This document shows, one piece after another, positions 33,683 through 41,876 of a stretch of 64,000 nucleotides of DNA. The notes under the pieces were generated by a model. It ran no database searches, was not told the DNA's origin, and worked only from the letters and a program-made list of their open reading frames with translations. Numbering within the stretch: the first letter of the stretch is position 1; each line of letters opens with the position of its first letter. This stretch comes from Candidatus Acetothermia bacterium. GTDB taxonomy: Bacteria > Bipolaricaulota > Bipolaricaulia > RBG-16-55-9 > JANLFV01. The translations under genes were made by a program, and so were the position numbers. Where the stretch lies: positions 62,001 to 126,000 of the forward strand of contig JANLFV010000002.1 of assembly GCA_024653345.1 (NCBI GenBank). The letters are read 5' to 3'.

Positions 33683-33725
33683 CATGATGAATGTCATGTC
33701 TCCGAGGGCATTGCCCTGCTATAAT
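33683..33725 (+). promoter_or_regulatory. Crp-like site and extended -10 promoter of the nuoE operon
   Basis: CATGA-N6-TCATG (33683-33698) has the geometry of Crp sites (TGTGA-N6-TCACA). It precedes an extended -10, TGCTATAAT, with TATAAT at 33720-33725. Taking transcription to start about 7 nt after the -10, the palindrome centre is at about -41.5, the classical class II activator position, and the -35 element is poor. Confidence 0.55.
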
Positions 33726-33885
33726 CCCGCCGCAAATGGCCTCCTCACAAAGGTCATTTGCTGTGAGGCGCGCCCGGAATGACGGCCTGGTGTGCCGGTC
33801 ATGCAGGCTGAACACTAGCAAGCTCTGAGATGGGCAGCGGCCTGGCCCAGAGAGTCGAGTAGGCGGGAGAGGAGCAGTTGCCAGG

Positions 33886-34356
33886 GTGGAGAAGGTTGAT
33901 GAGATAATCGCAAGATACAACGGGGATAGATCAGCTCTGATCTCTATCCTGCAGGATATCCAGGCCGAATACAACTGGCTGCCTCGCGAGGTCCTCACCG
34001 AAGTCGCTAAGAAAATGGGCCTGTCACTAACTGAGCTATGCGGCACCGTCACCTTCTACAGATCCTTCCGCCTGAAGCCGCGGGGCAAGCACTTGATCAC
34101 GGTCTGCATGGGGACAGCCTGCCATGTCCGCGGGGCGCCCAGGGTGCTGGAAGAGTTGGAGAAGAAGCTCAAGACTAGTGCGGGCGCAACGACGCCGGAT
34201 AGGCTCTTCACGCTCGAGACAGTCAGGTGCCTCGGGGCCTGCGCTCTCGGCCCGATCGTCGTGCTGGGCGATGAGTATCATGGCCAGATGACTAAGGCGA
34301 AGGTTGATGCGCTCCTGTCAGAGGTGCGCCAGAGCGAGAGGGGTGCCAGCCAGTGA
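33886..34356 (+). CDS. NuoE-like [2Fe-2S] subunit
   Basis: A 156-residue thioredoxin-fold iron-sulfur subunit of NADH dehydrogenase/hydrogenase diaphorase modules. The cluster ligands are CMGTAC and CLGAC, giving the usual C-x4-C and C-x3-C pattern. The N-terminal helical part (ALISILQDIQAEYNWLPREV, GTVTFYRSF) is standard NuoE/HoxE. It starts at GTG 33886 and its stop overlaps the next gene by 4 bp. It passes electrons between the NuoF flavin and the partner clusters. Confidence 0.9.
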   Translation: MEKVDEIIARYNGDRSALISILQDIQAEYNWLPREVLTEVAKKMGLSLTELCGTVTFYRSFRLKPRGKHLITVCMGTACHVRGAPRVLEELEKKLKTSAGATTPDRLFTLETVRCLGACALGPIVVLGDEYHGQMTKAKVDALLSEVRQSERGASQ

Positions 34357-37300
34357 GGAGGATCGCCGGTCGCCGGGACTTAGAGAAGCTAAGAATCCAG
34401 CTGCTCAAGCAGACGCCTTCCAGCCGACCCTGCATCACGATCTCTTCAGGCACCTGCGGGCGGGCCCGCGGCTCGGAGAAGGTGGGGCAAGCCTTCCGGG
34501 AAGCGCTCAGAAAGCATGGCCTCGATGGCAAGGTTACGATAAGGGTCTCGGGCTGCCACGGCTTCTGCCAAGCAGAGCCCCATGTGCTAGTCCATCCCGA
34601 GGGAATCTTCTACCAAAGGCTCCGCCCGGAGGATGCTGAGGAGATCGTCGTGCAGACCCTTCTCCACGGGAGAATCATCGACCGCCTGCTGTATGTTGAC
34701 CCTGCCACTGGGAAGAAATCTGTTTATGAGGGGGAAATCCCCTTCTACAAGAGGCAGCAGCGGAACCTCCTGGCAAGCAATGCCCTGCTCGACCCCACGA
34801 GCATTGATGACTACATTGCCATCGGCGGCTATACAGCCCTAGCTAAGGCCCTCACCACCATGAGGCCAGAGGAAGTAATCGAGGAGATCAAGCGCTCCGG
34901 CCTGCGCGGGAGGGGCGGGGCCGGCTTCCCCACGGGGATCAAGTGGGAGCTCTGCCGCCGCTCGCCCGGGGACCAGAAGTATGTCATCTGCAACGCCGAT
35001 GAGGGCGACCCCGGAGCCTACATGGATAGGAGCCTCCTCGAGGGCAATCCGCACTCGGTGATCGAGGGGATGATCATCGGCGCTTACGCCATCGGCGCGT
35101 CCTACGGATTCATCTATGTCCGCGCGGAATACCCGCTGGCGGTGAAGCATGTGGGTATTGCTCTTGAGCAAGCAAGGGAATACGGTCTTCTCGGAGAGGA
35201 TATCCTGGCCTCGGGGTTTGATTTCGACCTCAAGGTTGTTCGCGGCGCTGGAGCATTTGTCTGCGGCGAGGAGACGGCCTTGATGGCCTCGATCGAGGGG
35301 AGGAAGGGCGAGCCGCGCCAGCGCCCGCCCTTCCCCGTTCAGAAGGGCCTCTGGGGTAAGCCGACGAATATCAACAATGTCGAGACCTGGGCCAATGTCC
35401 CGCTGATCATCAATCGTGGAGCTGAGTGGTATGCCAGCATCGGGACGGAGAGGAGCAAGGGGACGAAGATCTTCTCCCTCGTGGGGAAGATCAACAACAC
35501 CGGCCTGGTCGAGGTCCCGATGGGGATCACTTTGAAGGAGATCATCTACGACATCGGCGGGGGGATCCCTAAGGGGAAGAAGTTCAAGGCCGTCCAGACC
35601 GGCGGGCCATCAGGAGGCTGCATCCCCGCTGAGCTGCTCGACCTCCCGGTCGATTATGAGAAGTTGGCCGAGGCCGGCTCGATGATGGGCTCCGGCGGGA
35701 TGGTTGTGATGGATGAGGACACCTGCATGGTCGATGTGGCCAGATACTTCCTCGACTTCTTAAGGGATGAGTCCTGCGGGAAGTGCCTCTCCTGCCGCGA
35801 GGGGACCCAGAGGATGTTCGAGATCCTCACTGCCATCACCGAGGGGCGGGGGAAGGAGGGGGACCTCGAGCTTCTCGAGGAGTTGGCCCTCGTGGTCAAG
35901 GAGACCTCGATGTGCGGACTCGGCCAGACCGCCCCTAATCCGGTCCTCTCGACGCTCCGCCACTTCCGTGACGAGTATGAGGCCCATATCAAATACAAGC
36001 GCTGCCCGGCGGCGGTCTGTAAGGAGCTGATCTCCTCGCCCTGCCAGCACATCTGCCCGATCGGGACGGAGGTCCCGGTCTATGTCGCCCTGATCGCTCA
36101 GGGGAGGTTCGCCGAGGCCCTAGAAGTAATTAGGAAGGACAACCCCCTCCCCTCGGTCTGCGGGCGGGTCTGCCACCATCCCTGCGAGGCCAAGTGCCGT
36201 GCGGGCGAGGGGGGCGAGCCGATCGCCATCCGGGCGCTCAAGCGGTTTGCCACCGACTATGGGCTGCGGGAGGGGCTCGAGCCCCAGCCGAGCCGCGGCC
36301 CCGGGAGGGAGGAGAAGGTGGCCGTGATCGGCTCCGGGCCGGCGGGCCTGAGCTGCGCCGCCGAGCTGGCCAAGCTCGGTTATCCCGTGACCGTGTTCGA
36401 GGCCCTTCCCGTGGCGGGCGGGATGCTCGCGGTCGGGATCCCGGAATATCGGCTGCCTAAGAGGATCTTGCAGGCCGACATTAGGGCGATCGAGAGCCTC
36501 GGCGTGGAGATCAAGACGAACACCGCTTTGGGGAGGGAGATCACGCTCGACGGGCTCTTCGCTCAGGGATATAAGGCCATCTTCATCGCCATCGGGGCCC
36601 ACAAGAGCCTGAAGCTCGGCCTCCCCGGCGAGGAGGCCGAAGGGGTCCTCCCGGCGATGGACTTCCTGACCGCCGTTAACCTCGGGAAGAAGGTCCAGCT
36701 CGGCCCGCGGGTGGGGATCATCGGCGGGGGAAATGCCGCCGTCGACGCCGCGCGGGTCGCCCGCCGCCTCCTGAGAGATGGCGAGGTTACCATCATTTAT
36801 CGCCGGACCAGGGCAGAGATGCCGGCCTACCCCGAGGAGGTGGAGGCCGCCCTGGAGGAGGGGATCGCGATAGAGTTCCTCGCCGCGCCGGTGGAGATCC
36901 TCAGCTCGAACGGGAAGCTCGAGGGCGTGAAGCTCGTCCGCATGGAGTTGGGCGAGGTGGACGAGACCGGGCGGCGGAGGCCGATCCCGATCCCCGGCTC
37001 GGAGTTCACCCTCGAGCTCGACACCCTGATCGCCGCGATCGGCGAGGAGCCGGAGATCCCCTTCCAGGACGGGCAGGTTCGTGTCTCCAAGTGGAAGACG
37101 ATCGAGGTCGATCCGGAGACCTTTGCGACAGGCCGGCCAGGGGTCTTCGCTGGCGGAGATGTGGTGAGCGGGCCGGGGACAGTGATCGAGGCGATCGCGG
37201 CCGGGAAGGTCGCGGCCCAATCGATCGACAGTTATCTCCGCGGCTTGCCCCTCACGCGGGAGTATCGCTTGACCCGCCCCTCGGTCTACATCCCGCCGGT

Positions 37301-37514
37301 CGAGCTCTCCGAGGAGGAAGTAATCCAGGCCCGACGGCCGGCGATGCCGCTTCTCCGGCCAGAGGAGCGGGCCAGCAACTTTAAGGAGGTCGAGCTCGGC
37401 CTCACCGAGGAGCAAGCGATTAAGGAAGCACGAAGGTGCCTCCGCTGCGACCTCGAGACGAAGGAAGGGAAGGCCGCCATCTCCGGGAGGGCCGTCGAGG
37501 CCGGGAGGGCTTAA
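34353..37514 (+). CDS. NuoF-GltD fusion: NADH-oxidising flavoprotein joined to a glutamate-synthase-beta-like module
   Basis: A 1053-residue fusion. Residues 25-100 are a thioredoxin-like ferredoxin domain with Cys27, Cys35, Cys68 and Cys72; the usual first ligand before GTC is Ser. Residues 150-545 are NuoF: FMN/NADH motifs GRGGAGFPTGIKW and NADEGDPGAYMDR, a SLBB region and a [4Fe-4S] site CGKCLSC with Cys521. From about 560 comes a GltD/NfnB-like part: cluster region CQHICP (564-569) and CGRVCHHPCEAKC (603-615), FAD motif GSGPAGLSCAA (660-670), NAD(P) motif GIIGGGNAAVDAAR and YRRTRAEMPA, as in NADPH-using GltD proteins. The fusion joins an NADH site, an NADPH-type site and several clusters, an arrangement suited to transhydrogenation or electron bifurcation. 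Confidence 0.88.
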   Translation: MRRIAGRRDLEKLRIQLLKQTPSSRPCITISSGTCGRARGSEKVGQAFREALRKHGLDGKVTIRVSGCHGFCQAEPHVLVHPEGIFYQRLRPEDAEEIVVQTLLHGRIIDRLLYVDPATGKKSVYEGEIPFYKRQQRNLLASNALLDPTSIDDYIAIGGYTALAKALTTMRPEEVIEEIKRSGLRGRGGAGFPTGIKWELCRRSPGDQKYVICNADEGDPGAYMDRSLLEGNPHSVIEGMIIGAYAIGASYGFIYVRAEYPLAVKHVGIALEQAREYGLLGEDILASGFDFDLKVVRGAGAFVCGEETALMASIEGRKGEPRQRPPFPVQKGLWGKPTNINNVETWANVPLIINRGAEWYASIGTERSKGTKIFSLVGKINNTGLVEVPMGITLKEIIYDIGGGIPKGKKFKAVQTGGPSGGCIPAELLDLPVDYEKLAEAGSMMGSGGMVVMDEDTCMVDVARYFLDFLRDESCGKCLSCREGTQRMFEILTAITEGRGKEGDLELLEELALVVKETSMCGLGQTAPNPVLSTLRHFRDEYEAHIKYKRCPAAVCKELISSPCQHICPIGTEVPVYVALIAQGRFAEALEVIRKDNPLPSVCGRVCHHPCEAKCRAGEGGEPIAIRALKRFATDYGLREGLEPQPSRGPGREEKVAVIGSGPAGLSCAAELAKLGYPVTVFEALPVAGGMLAVGIPEYRLPKRILQADIRAIESLGVEIKTNTALGREITLDGLFAQGYKAIFIAIGAHKSLKLGLPGEEAEGVLPAMDFLTAVNLGKKVQLGPRVGIIGGGNAAVDAARVARRLLRDGEVTIIYRRTRAEMPAYPEEVEAALEEGIAIEFLAAPVEILSSNGKLEGVKLVRMELGEVDETGRRRPIPIPGSEFTLELDTLIAAIGEEPEIPFQDGQVRVSKWKTIEVDPETFATGRPGVFAGGDVVSGPGTVIEAIAAGKVAAQSIDSYLRGLPLTREYRLTRPSVYIPPVELSEEEVIQARRPAMPLLRPEERASNFKEVELGLTEEQAIKEARRCLRCDLETKEGKAAISGRAVEAGRA

Positions 37515-38242
37515 TGAATGGCATGATAACGCTGCGGATCAACGGATTGGATGTCCAGGTCGAGGAAGGGACGACCCTGCTCGAGGCCGCCCGATTCCTG
37601 GGGTTCAAGATCCCGACCCTCTGCTACCACGAGGGCTTGAGCCCTTATGGGGCCTGCCGCCTCTGCATCGTCGAGATCGGCGAGGGGAAGCGGGCCAGGC
37701 TCGTCTCCTCCTGCACTTATCCGGCGGAGGAAGGGCTAGTGGTCCGGACCCATTCCGAGAGGGTGATCCGGGCGCGGAAGATGCTGGTGGAACTGATGCT
37801 CTCGATCGCGCCGAACTCCAAGACCATCCAGGATCTGGCCTCCGAGCTGGGAGTGCAACAGGTGCGGTTTGAGGTGAGGAACGAGGAATGCATCCTCTGC
37901 GGCCTCTGTGTCCGGATGTGCGCCGAGCAGATGGACGCTCGGGCGATCGGGTTCGTCGGGCGGGGCCAGGAGCGGCGGATCACTACCCCGTTCGACATGA
38001 AGTCCGAAGCCTGCCGGACCTGTGGTGGCTGCATCTACATCTGCCCGGTCTGCCAGCTCCGCTGCCAGGGACCGGAGGCACCGAGCGCGGTCTGCGGCTC
38101 CTGCCTCCAGCTGGAGCCCACCTGTCTCGAGGCCTACGATGACCTAATGTGCTACATGGGCCCAGCCGGGGTCTGCGGGACCTGCATCAGGCCTGTTCCG
38201 GACGAGCTGCGAGAGCGCGAACGGACCAAGGTCAAGGTATAG
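37514..38242 (+). CDS. HoxU/NuoG-N-terminal-like iron-sulfur protein
   Basis: A 242-residue electron-transfer subunit. An N-terminal [2Fe-2S] ferredoxin domain has CYHEGLSPYGACRLC and a later Cys near residue 64. Two [4Fe-4S] motifs follow at about 128-180: CILCGLCVRMC and CRTCGGCIYICPVC. The C-terminal 60 residues add seven more cysteines (CQG, CGSC, C-L, C-Y, CGTC), unusual for HoxU. ATG 37514 overlaps the previous stop by one base (TAATG). It would link the NuoEF part to a partner, here probably the FMN protein encoded next. Confidence 0.85.
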   Translation: MNGMITLRINGLDVQVEEGTTLLEAARFLGFKIPTLCYHEGLSPYGACRLCIVEIGEGKRARLVSSCTYPAEEGLVVRTHSERVIRARKMLVELMLSIAPNSKTIQDLASELGVQQVRFEVRNEECILCGLCVRMCAEQMDARAIGFVGRGQERRITTPFDMKSEACRTCGGCIYICPVCQLRCQGPEAPSAVCGSCLQLEPTCLEAYDDLMCYMGPAGVCGTCIRPVPDELRERERTKVKV

Positions 38243-38273
38243 CCGGTTCTCAAAGAGAGGAGGAGAGATAAAG

Positions 38274-39851
38274 ATGTCGATCACTAGGCTGAACTCGAGC
38301 GCGGCCACGCTGAGCAAGAATCGGACTGACGGCTCGGTGACGCCGATCAGCGGGATGTGCGTCACTTGCGTTGATGGCTGCATCGGGATGTGCGAGATCG
38401 GGAAGTCGGCCTATCGCGGGAGCGAGGCGATCTACCCCCAGCCGTTCGGGATCATCACCACTGCCTCGGAGAAGGCCTATCCGCTGGACCTCTCTCACTT
38501 CAACATCATGGGGACGACCGTTGGGGCGCATGGGATCGAGGCGGACAGCGATGTGGCTATCTTCCCCAGTGTGCGATTGGAGAGGGAGATCGGGCGGGAG
38601 AAGAAGGTCAAATTGAAGCTCCCTTTGGCCGTCCTAGCCATGGGCTCGACGAATGTGGCCAGGAATAACTGGGAAGGGCTAGCCATCGGCGCGGCCTTGG
38701 CAGGGATCCCGGTCACCATCGGGGAGAACGTCGCCGGGATGGACCCGGAATCGAGGATTGTCAAGGGGAAGCTGGTCGATTCCCCAGAGCTGGCCCGCCG
38801 CGTCCGGCTATACAGGGACTGGCAGCGGGACGGCTACGGAGAGATCATCCTTCAGGCCAATGTGGAGGACACCCGCCTGGGGGCGCAGGAGTATGCTCTC
38901 AGCAAGCTGGGGGTGAGCGCAGTTGAGCTGAAGTGGGGCCAGGGGGCGAAGGACATCGGCGGCGAGGTGAAGATCAGGGACTTAAGGACGGCCCAGCTCC
39001 TTAAGAAGCGGGGCTACATCGTCCTTCCTGACCCCGAGGACCCCCGTGTGATCGCGGCCTTCGAGGCGGGGAGCTTCAAGGAGTTCGAGCGCCACTCGCG
39101 GGTGGGGATGGTCACCGAGGAGGGCTTCCTGGAAAGGGTGAAAGAGCTCCGCCAGGCCGGGGCGAAGTTCATCTCCTTGAAGACCGGGGCTTATCGCCCT
39201 GCAGACCTGGCTCGGGCGGTCAAGTTCGCCTCCGAAGGGAAGCTTGACCTGCTAGTGGCGGATGCGGCCGGCGGGGGGACCGGGATGAGCCCCTGGCGGA
39301 TGATGAACGAGTGGGGCGTCCCGGGCGTGGAGCTCTGGTCCCTCCTCTATCGCTATGCGGACAAGCTTGCCAAGCGCGGGGAGTATGTGCCGGATATCGC
39401 CATCGCTGGCGGCTTCATCTTGGAGGATCAGATCTTCAAGGGGCTGGCCCTCGGGGCTCCCTATTTCAAACTGATTGGGATGGCTCGTGGCCCGATGGCG
39501 GCGGCAATGGTCGGGAAGACGATCGGGCGGCGGATCGACCAGGGCGAAGTCCCTGTCTATGTCGCCCGCTTCGGCAGCACCAAGGAGGAGATCTTCGTCA
39601 CTGCAGCGGAACTGAAGCACGAACTCGGAGCTGACTTTGAGAGGGTTCCGACCGGGGCTCTGGGGCTCTACACCTATCTCCAGCGGCTCGCGCAGGGGCT
39701 GCGACAGTTGATGTGCGGTGCGCGGAAGTTCGCTTTGGAGTATATTACTCGTGACGACATCGCTGCCCTCACGAGAGAGGCGGCGGAGGTCAGCGGTGTT
39801 CCCTACATCACAGAGGTAGATGCGGCAGAGGTGGAGCGGATACTCGCATGA
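38274..39851 (+). CDS. FMN-binding glutamate synthase-like protein
   Basis: A 525-residue protein corresponding to the FMN synthase domain of glutamate synthase, without the glutaminase domain. Motifs are SVELKWGQGAKDIGGEVK (in part), FISLKTGAY, VADAAGGGTGMSPW and GLRQLMCGARKF. At the N-terminus CVTCVDGCIGMC (Cys29, 32, 36, 40) looks like a cluster site. Relatives include archaeal glutamate synthases and methylglutamate synthase MgsC, so the product could be glutamate or an N-substituted relative. A GAGGAGGAGAG ribosome site lies upstream. Context points to reduction via the NuoF-GltD protein. Confidence 0.85.
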   Translation: MSITRLNSSAATLSKNRTDGSVTPISGMCVTCVDGCIGMCEIGKSAYRGSEAIYPQPFGIITTASEKAYPLDLSHFNIMGTTVGAHGIEADSDVAIFPSVRLEREIGREKKVKLKLPLAVLAMGSTNVARNNWEGLAIGAALAGIPVTIGENVAGMDPESRIVKGKLVDSPELARRVRLYRDWQRDGYGEIILQANVEDTRLGAQEYALSKLGVSAVELKWGQGAKDIGGEVKIRDLRTAQLLKKRGYIVLPDPEDPRVIAAFEAGSFKEFERHSRVGMVTEEGFLERVKELRQAGAKFISLKTGAYRPADLARAVKFASEGKLDLLVADAAGGGTGMSPWRMMNEWGVPGVELWSLLYRYADKLAKRGEYVPDIAIAGGFILEDQIFKGLALGAPYFKLIGMARGPMAAAMVGKTIGRRIDQGEVPVYVARFGSTKEEIFVTAAELKHELGADFERVPTGALGLYTYLQRLAQGLRQLMCGARKFALEYITRDDIAALTREAAEVSGVPYITEVDAAEVERILA

Positions 39852-41110
39852 AGAGGCAAGAGGCGGCGAAGAAGTTCTCCCTCGCCGAGATGGCGAGGGA
39901 GCAGATCGCGCGAGCAGCCCGGGTGATGGAGCTGCCAGCTGACCTATTGACAATCCTCAACTGCCCCAAGCGGGTGTTGACCGTCTCCCTGCCCATCGAG
40001 CGAGACGATGGGAGCATCAGCTGCTTCACCGGCTTCCGCTGCCAATACAACAATATGCGCGGGCCGACCAAGGGCGGGGTCCGGATCCATCCCGATGTCA
40101 CTGAGGACGAGGTGATCGCGCTGGCAGCCTGGATGACCTGGAAGTGCGCCCTGGTCGATTTGCCTTACGGAGGCGCGAAGGGCGGGATCATCTGCGACCC
40201 TACGAAGCTCTCGGAGAAGGAGCTCGAGCGGCTGATCCGACGCTATACTACGGAGATCATGCCCCTCCTCGGCCCGCACCAGGACATCCCGGCCCCCGAT
40301 GTCTTCACCACCTCCAAAGAGATGGCCTGGATGATGGATACCTTCAGCATGTTCAAGGGGTATACCGAGCCGAGCGTCGTCACTGGGAAGCCCGAGGTCC
40401 TCGGTGGCTCGCCGATCCGGAAAGAGGCCACCGGGCGGGGTGTGGCCATTGTGACGCGGCAGCTTTTCGAGAAGCTCGGCTGGAGCCTGAAGGGAGCGAG
40501 AGCCGCCATCCAAGGCTTCGGGAATGTCGGCAGCTTTACGGCCCTCTTCCTCTCAGAGATGGGGGTGAAGATCGTCGCCGTCTCCGATGTCTATGGAGGT
40601 TATGCCGATGACCGGGGCTTCAAGATCCCAGAGCTCATGGCTTACGCGGAGAAACACGGCTCGCTGCGGGGCTGGCCGGGAGAGAGGATCGAACGGGACG
40701 AGATCCTCTACCAAGATGTCGATCTCCTCGTCCCAGCAGCTCTGGAGAATCAGTTACACGCGGGTAATGCGGCCAGAATAAGAGCCAGGGCCATCGTCGA
40801 GGGCGCTAACGGCCCGACAACGCCCGAAGCGGACGAGGTCCTGGAGAAGCGGGGCATCCATGTTGTCCCCGACATCTTAGCCAACTCCGGAGGGGTCATC
40901 GTCAGCCACCTCGAGTGGGTTCAAGCTCTGAGCGGGCTTCTTTGGGAGAGAGAGGAAACGATCAGCCGGCTCGAGCGCCGGCTGGTCCGGAGCTTCGATG
41001 CGGTCTGGAAGAAGGCGCAAGAGAAGAGGGTCTCCTTGCGAACGGCAGCCTACATCGTGGCCTTGGAAAGGGTCGTGGAGACCTATCGCTATCGGGGCCT
41101 CTTCCCCTGA
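39848..41110 (+). CDS. gdhA: Glutamate dehydrogenase 2 (Glu/Leu/Phe/Val family)
   Basis: A 420-residue dehydrogenase overlapping the glutamate-synthase-like gene by 4 bp (ATGA). Motifs mirror copy 1: GPTKGGVRIHP, LPYGGAKGGIICDP, AIQGFGNVGS, SDVYGGYAD and VEGANGPTTPEAD. The active-site loop has GGA rather than GGG before the catalytic Lys. Translational coupling to the synthase gene suggests they act together, for example producing glutamate and then 2-oxoglutarate plus NAD(P)H, or the reverse. Confidence 0.93.
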   Translation: MKRQEAAKKFSLAEMAREQIARAARVMELPADLLTILNCPKRVLTVSLPIERDDGSISCFTGFRCQYNNMRGPTKGGVRIHPDVTEDEVIALAAWMTWKCALVDLPYGGAKGGIICDPTKLSEKELERLIRRYTTEIMPLLGPHQDIPAPDVFTTSKEMAWMMDTFSMFKGYTEPSVVTGKPEVLGGSPIRKEATGRGVAIVTRQLFEKLGWSLKGARAAIQGFGNVGSFTALFLSEMGVKIVAVSDVYGGYADDRGFKIPELMAYAEKHGSLRGWPGERIERDEILYQDVDLLVPAALENQLHAGNAARIRARAIVEGANGPTTPEADEVLEKRGIHVVPDILANSGGVIVSHLEWVQALSGLLWEREETISRLERRLVRSFDAVWKKAQEKRVSLRTAAYIVALERVVETYRYRGLFP

Positions 41111-41123
41111 GGTGACCGGGCAC

Positions 41124-41152
41124 TTGTCAGGCGAGCGCGGATGTGGTATATT
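41124..41152 (+). promoter_or_regulatory. Strong promoter downstream of gdh 2
   Basis: TTGTCA (41124-41129), a 17-bp spacer and TATATT (41147-41152) with a TGG extended -10. It faces a 12-codon frame and the hairpin repeat, not directly a larger gene, whose start is about 215 bp away. Confidence 0.75.
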
Positions 41153-41178
41153 CCCTGGCAGAAAGAGGTGCGGGGCTG

Positions 41179-41217
41179 ATGGCGAAGATGGATTTCTGCC
41201 TTGAGATTGGAGTCTAA
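41179..41217 (+). CDS. Possible 12-codon leader frame
   Basis: ATG at 41179 follows GAGGTG and encodes 12 residues ending at TAA 41215-41217, just inside the 76-bp repeat. It could be a leader peptide read between the promoter and the hairpin, or chance. Confidence 0.25.
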   Translation: MAKMDFCLEIGV

Positions 41218-41282
41218 CCCCCTTTCTTTCAACTGAGGCCCAAGGCCTAACCAACCCCGGGCCTTGGGCCTCCCCCTCCCTC
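41207..41282. repeat. 76-bp hairpin repeat, copy 2
   Basis: About 91% identical to 33499-33574. Arms GAGGCCCAAGGCC and GGCCTTGGGCCTC form a perfect 13-bp stem around an 11- to 12-nt loop. It follows glutamate dehydrogenase 2 as copy 1 follows glutamate dehydrogenase 1. Bases 41283-41368 hold nothing recognisable. Confidence 0.75.
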
Positions 41283-41368
41283 CCCCGCTGCCCAATGTCC
41301 CCTGCCCAGAGGAAGAACGGGCCTCCCCTCTCCGGATCGGGCCGCTAGCATCTCGCTGGTGACAGGAA

Positions 41369-41596
41369 ATGCTTGACCAGAGCTGGGAAGAGGCCTTCAA
41401 GCTCCTCTACGGGAAGGACTCCTTGCGTGCCTACCGGAGCCGAAGCTGCGCCAAGTGCCACCAGGAGTATGATGCGCTGCTCCACCTCGGCCGCTGCCCC
41501 CATTGCGGCCACCGCTCGATCCTGGCGGGCTTCCTGGAGAAGGCCACAGCAAAAGTGGACCAACTCCTGGAGAGGGAGGCCCAAGGTGTCTGTTGA
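41369..41596 (+). CDS. Small zinc-ribbon protein
   Basis: A 75-residue protein with one zinc-ribbon: CAKCHQEY and CPHCGHRS, two CxxC pairs 18 residues apart. The preceding region and the C-terminal helix (EKATAKVDQLLE) have no recognised motif. It overlaps the next small gene by 11 bp, so both belong to one unit. No function can be assigned. Confidence 0.65.
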   Translation: MLDQSWEEAFKLLYGKDSLRAYRSRSCAKCHQEYDALLHLGRCPHCGHRSILAGFLEKATAKVDQLLEREAQGVC

Positions 41597-41840
41597 GGCT
41601 GGAGACCGCCTCTCTTACCTCTACCAATTGCTCCGGCGCGGGCGGATCCCGCGCCGCGGCCTCCTCCAATACCTGGAGACCGAGCGGGGCCTGAAGGTCG
41701 GGCAATTGGAGAACCTGCCGCCGGAGCAGGTCAATGCGCTGATCCAGGAGCTGCGCGATCGGCAGCAGCGGGCGATCCTGCAGGAGCGGATCCTCACCAT
41801 CGACATGGAGCCGCTCTTCCCCGAGCTGGCCGTCCGCTAG
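41586..41840 (+). CDS. Small helical hypothetical protein
   Basis: An 84-residue protein starting at GTG within the end of the zinc-ribbon gene, with GGGAGG upstream. It is helix-rich and charged (LSYLYQLLRRGRIPRRGLLQ, NALIQELRDRQQRAILQ). A longer upstream extension in this frame is shadow sequence. No family is recognised. Confidence 0.6.
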   Translation: MSVEAGDRLSYLYQLLRRGRIPRRGLLQYLETERGLKVGQLENLPPEQVNALIQELRDRQQRAILQERILTIDMEPLFPELAVR

Positions 41841-41876
41841 CTTGCCTCAGCCCGCCATCATCCCGTATCCTAGGCC

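Larger units (their letters stand above)
33449..33885 (+). promoter_or_regulatory. 437-bp regulatory region before the nuoE operon
   Basis: The gap holds, in order: an 8-bp inverted repeat CCTCTGAG/CTCAGAGG (33457-33464, 33484-33491), the first copy of a 76-bp hairpin repeat (33499-33574), a Crp-like palindrome and -10 box (33683-33725) and a leader of about 150 nt. The leader has hairpins CCTCACA/TGTGAGG (33743-33749, 33762-33768) and GCCTG/CAGGC (about 33787-33810). Nothing recognisable lies at 33575-33660. Confidence 0.55.

Noticed and set aside
34353-37514. Two separate genes (nuoF and gltD) joined by a sequencing error
   Set aside because: The frame is continuous across the junction, with cluster-binding cysteines on both sides and normal codon usage, so a true fusion is the simpler reading.
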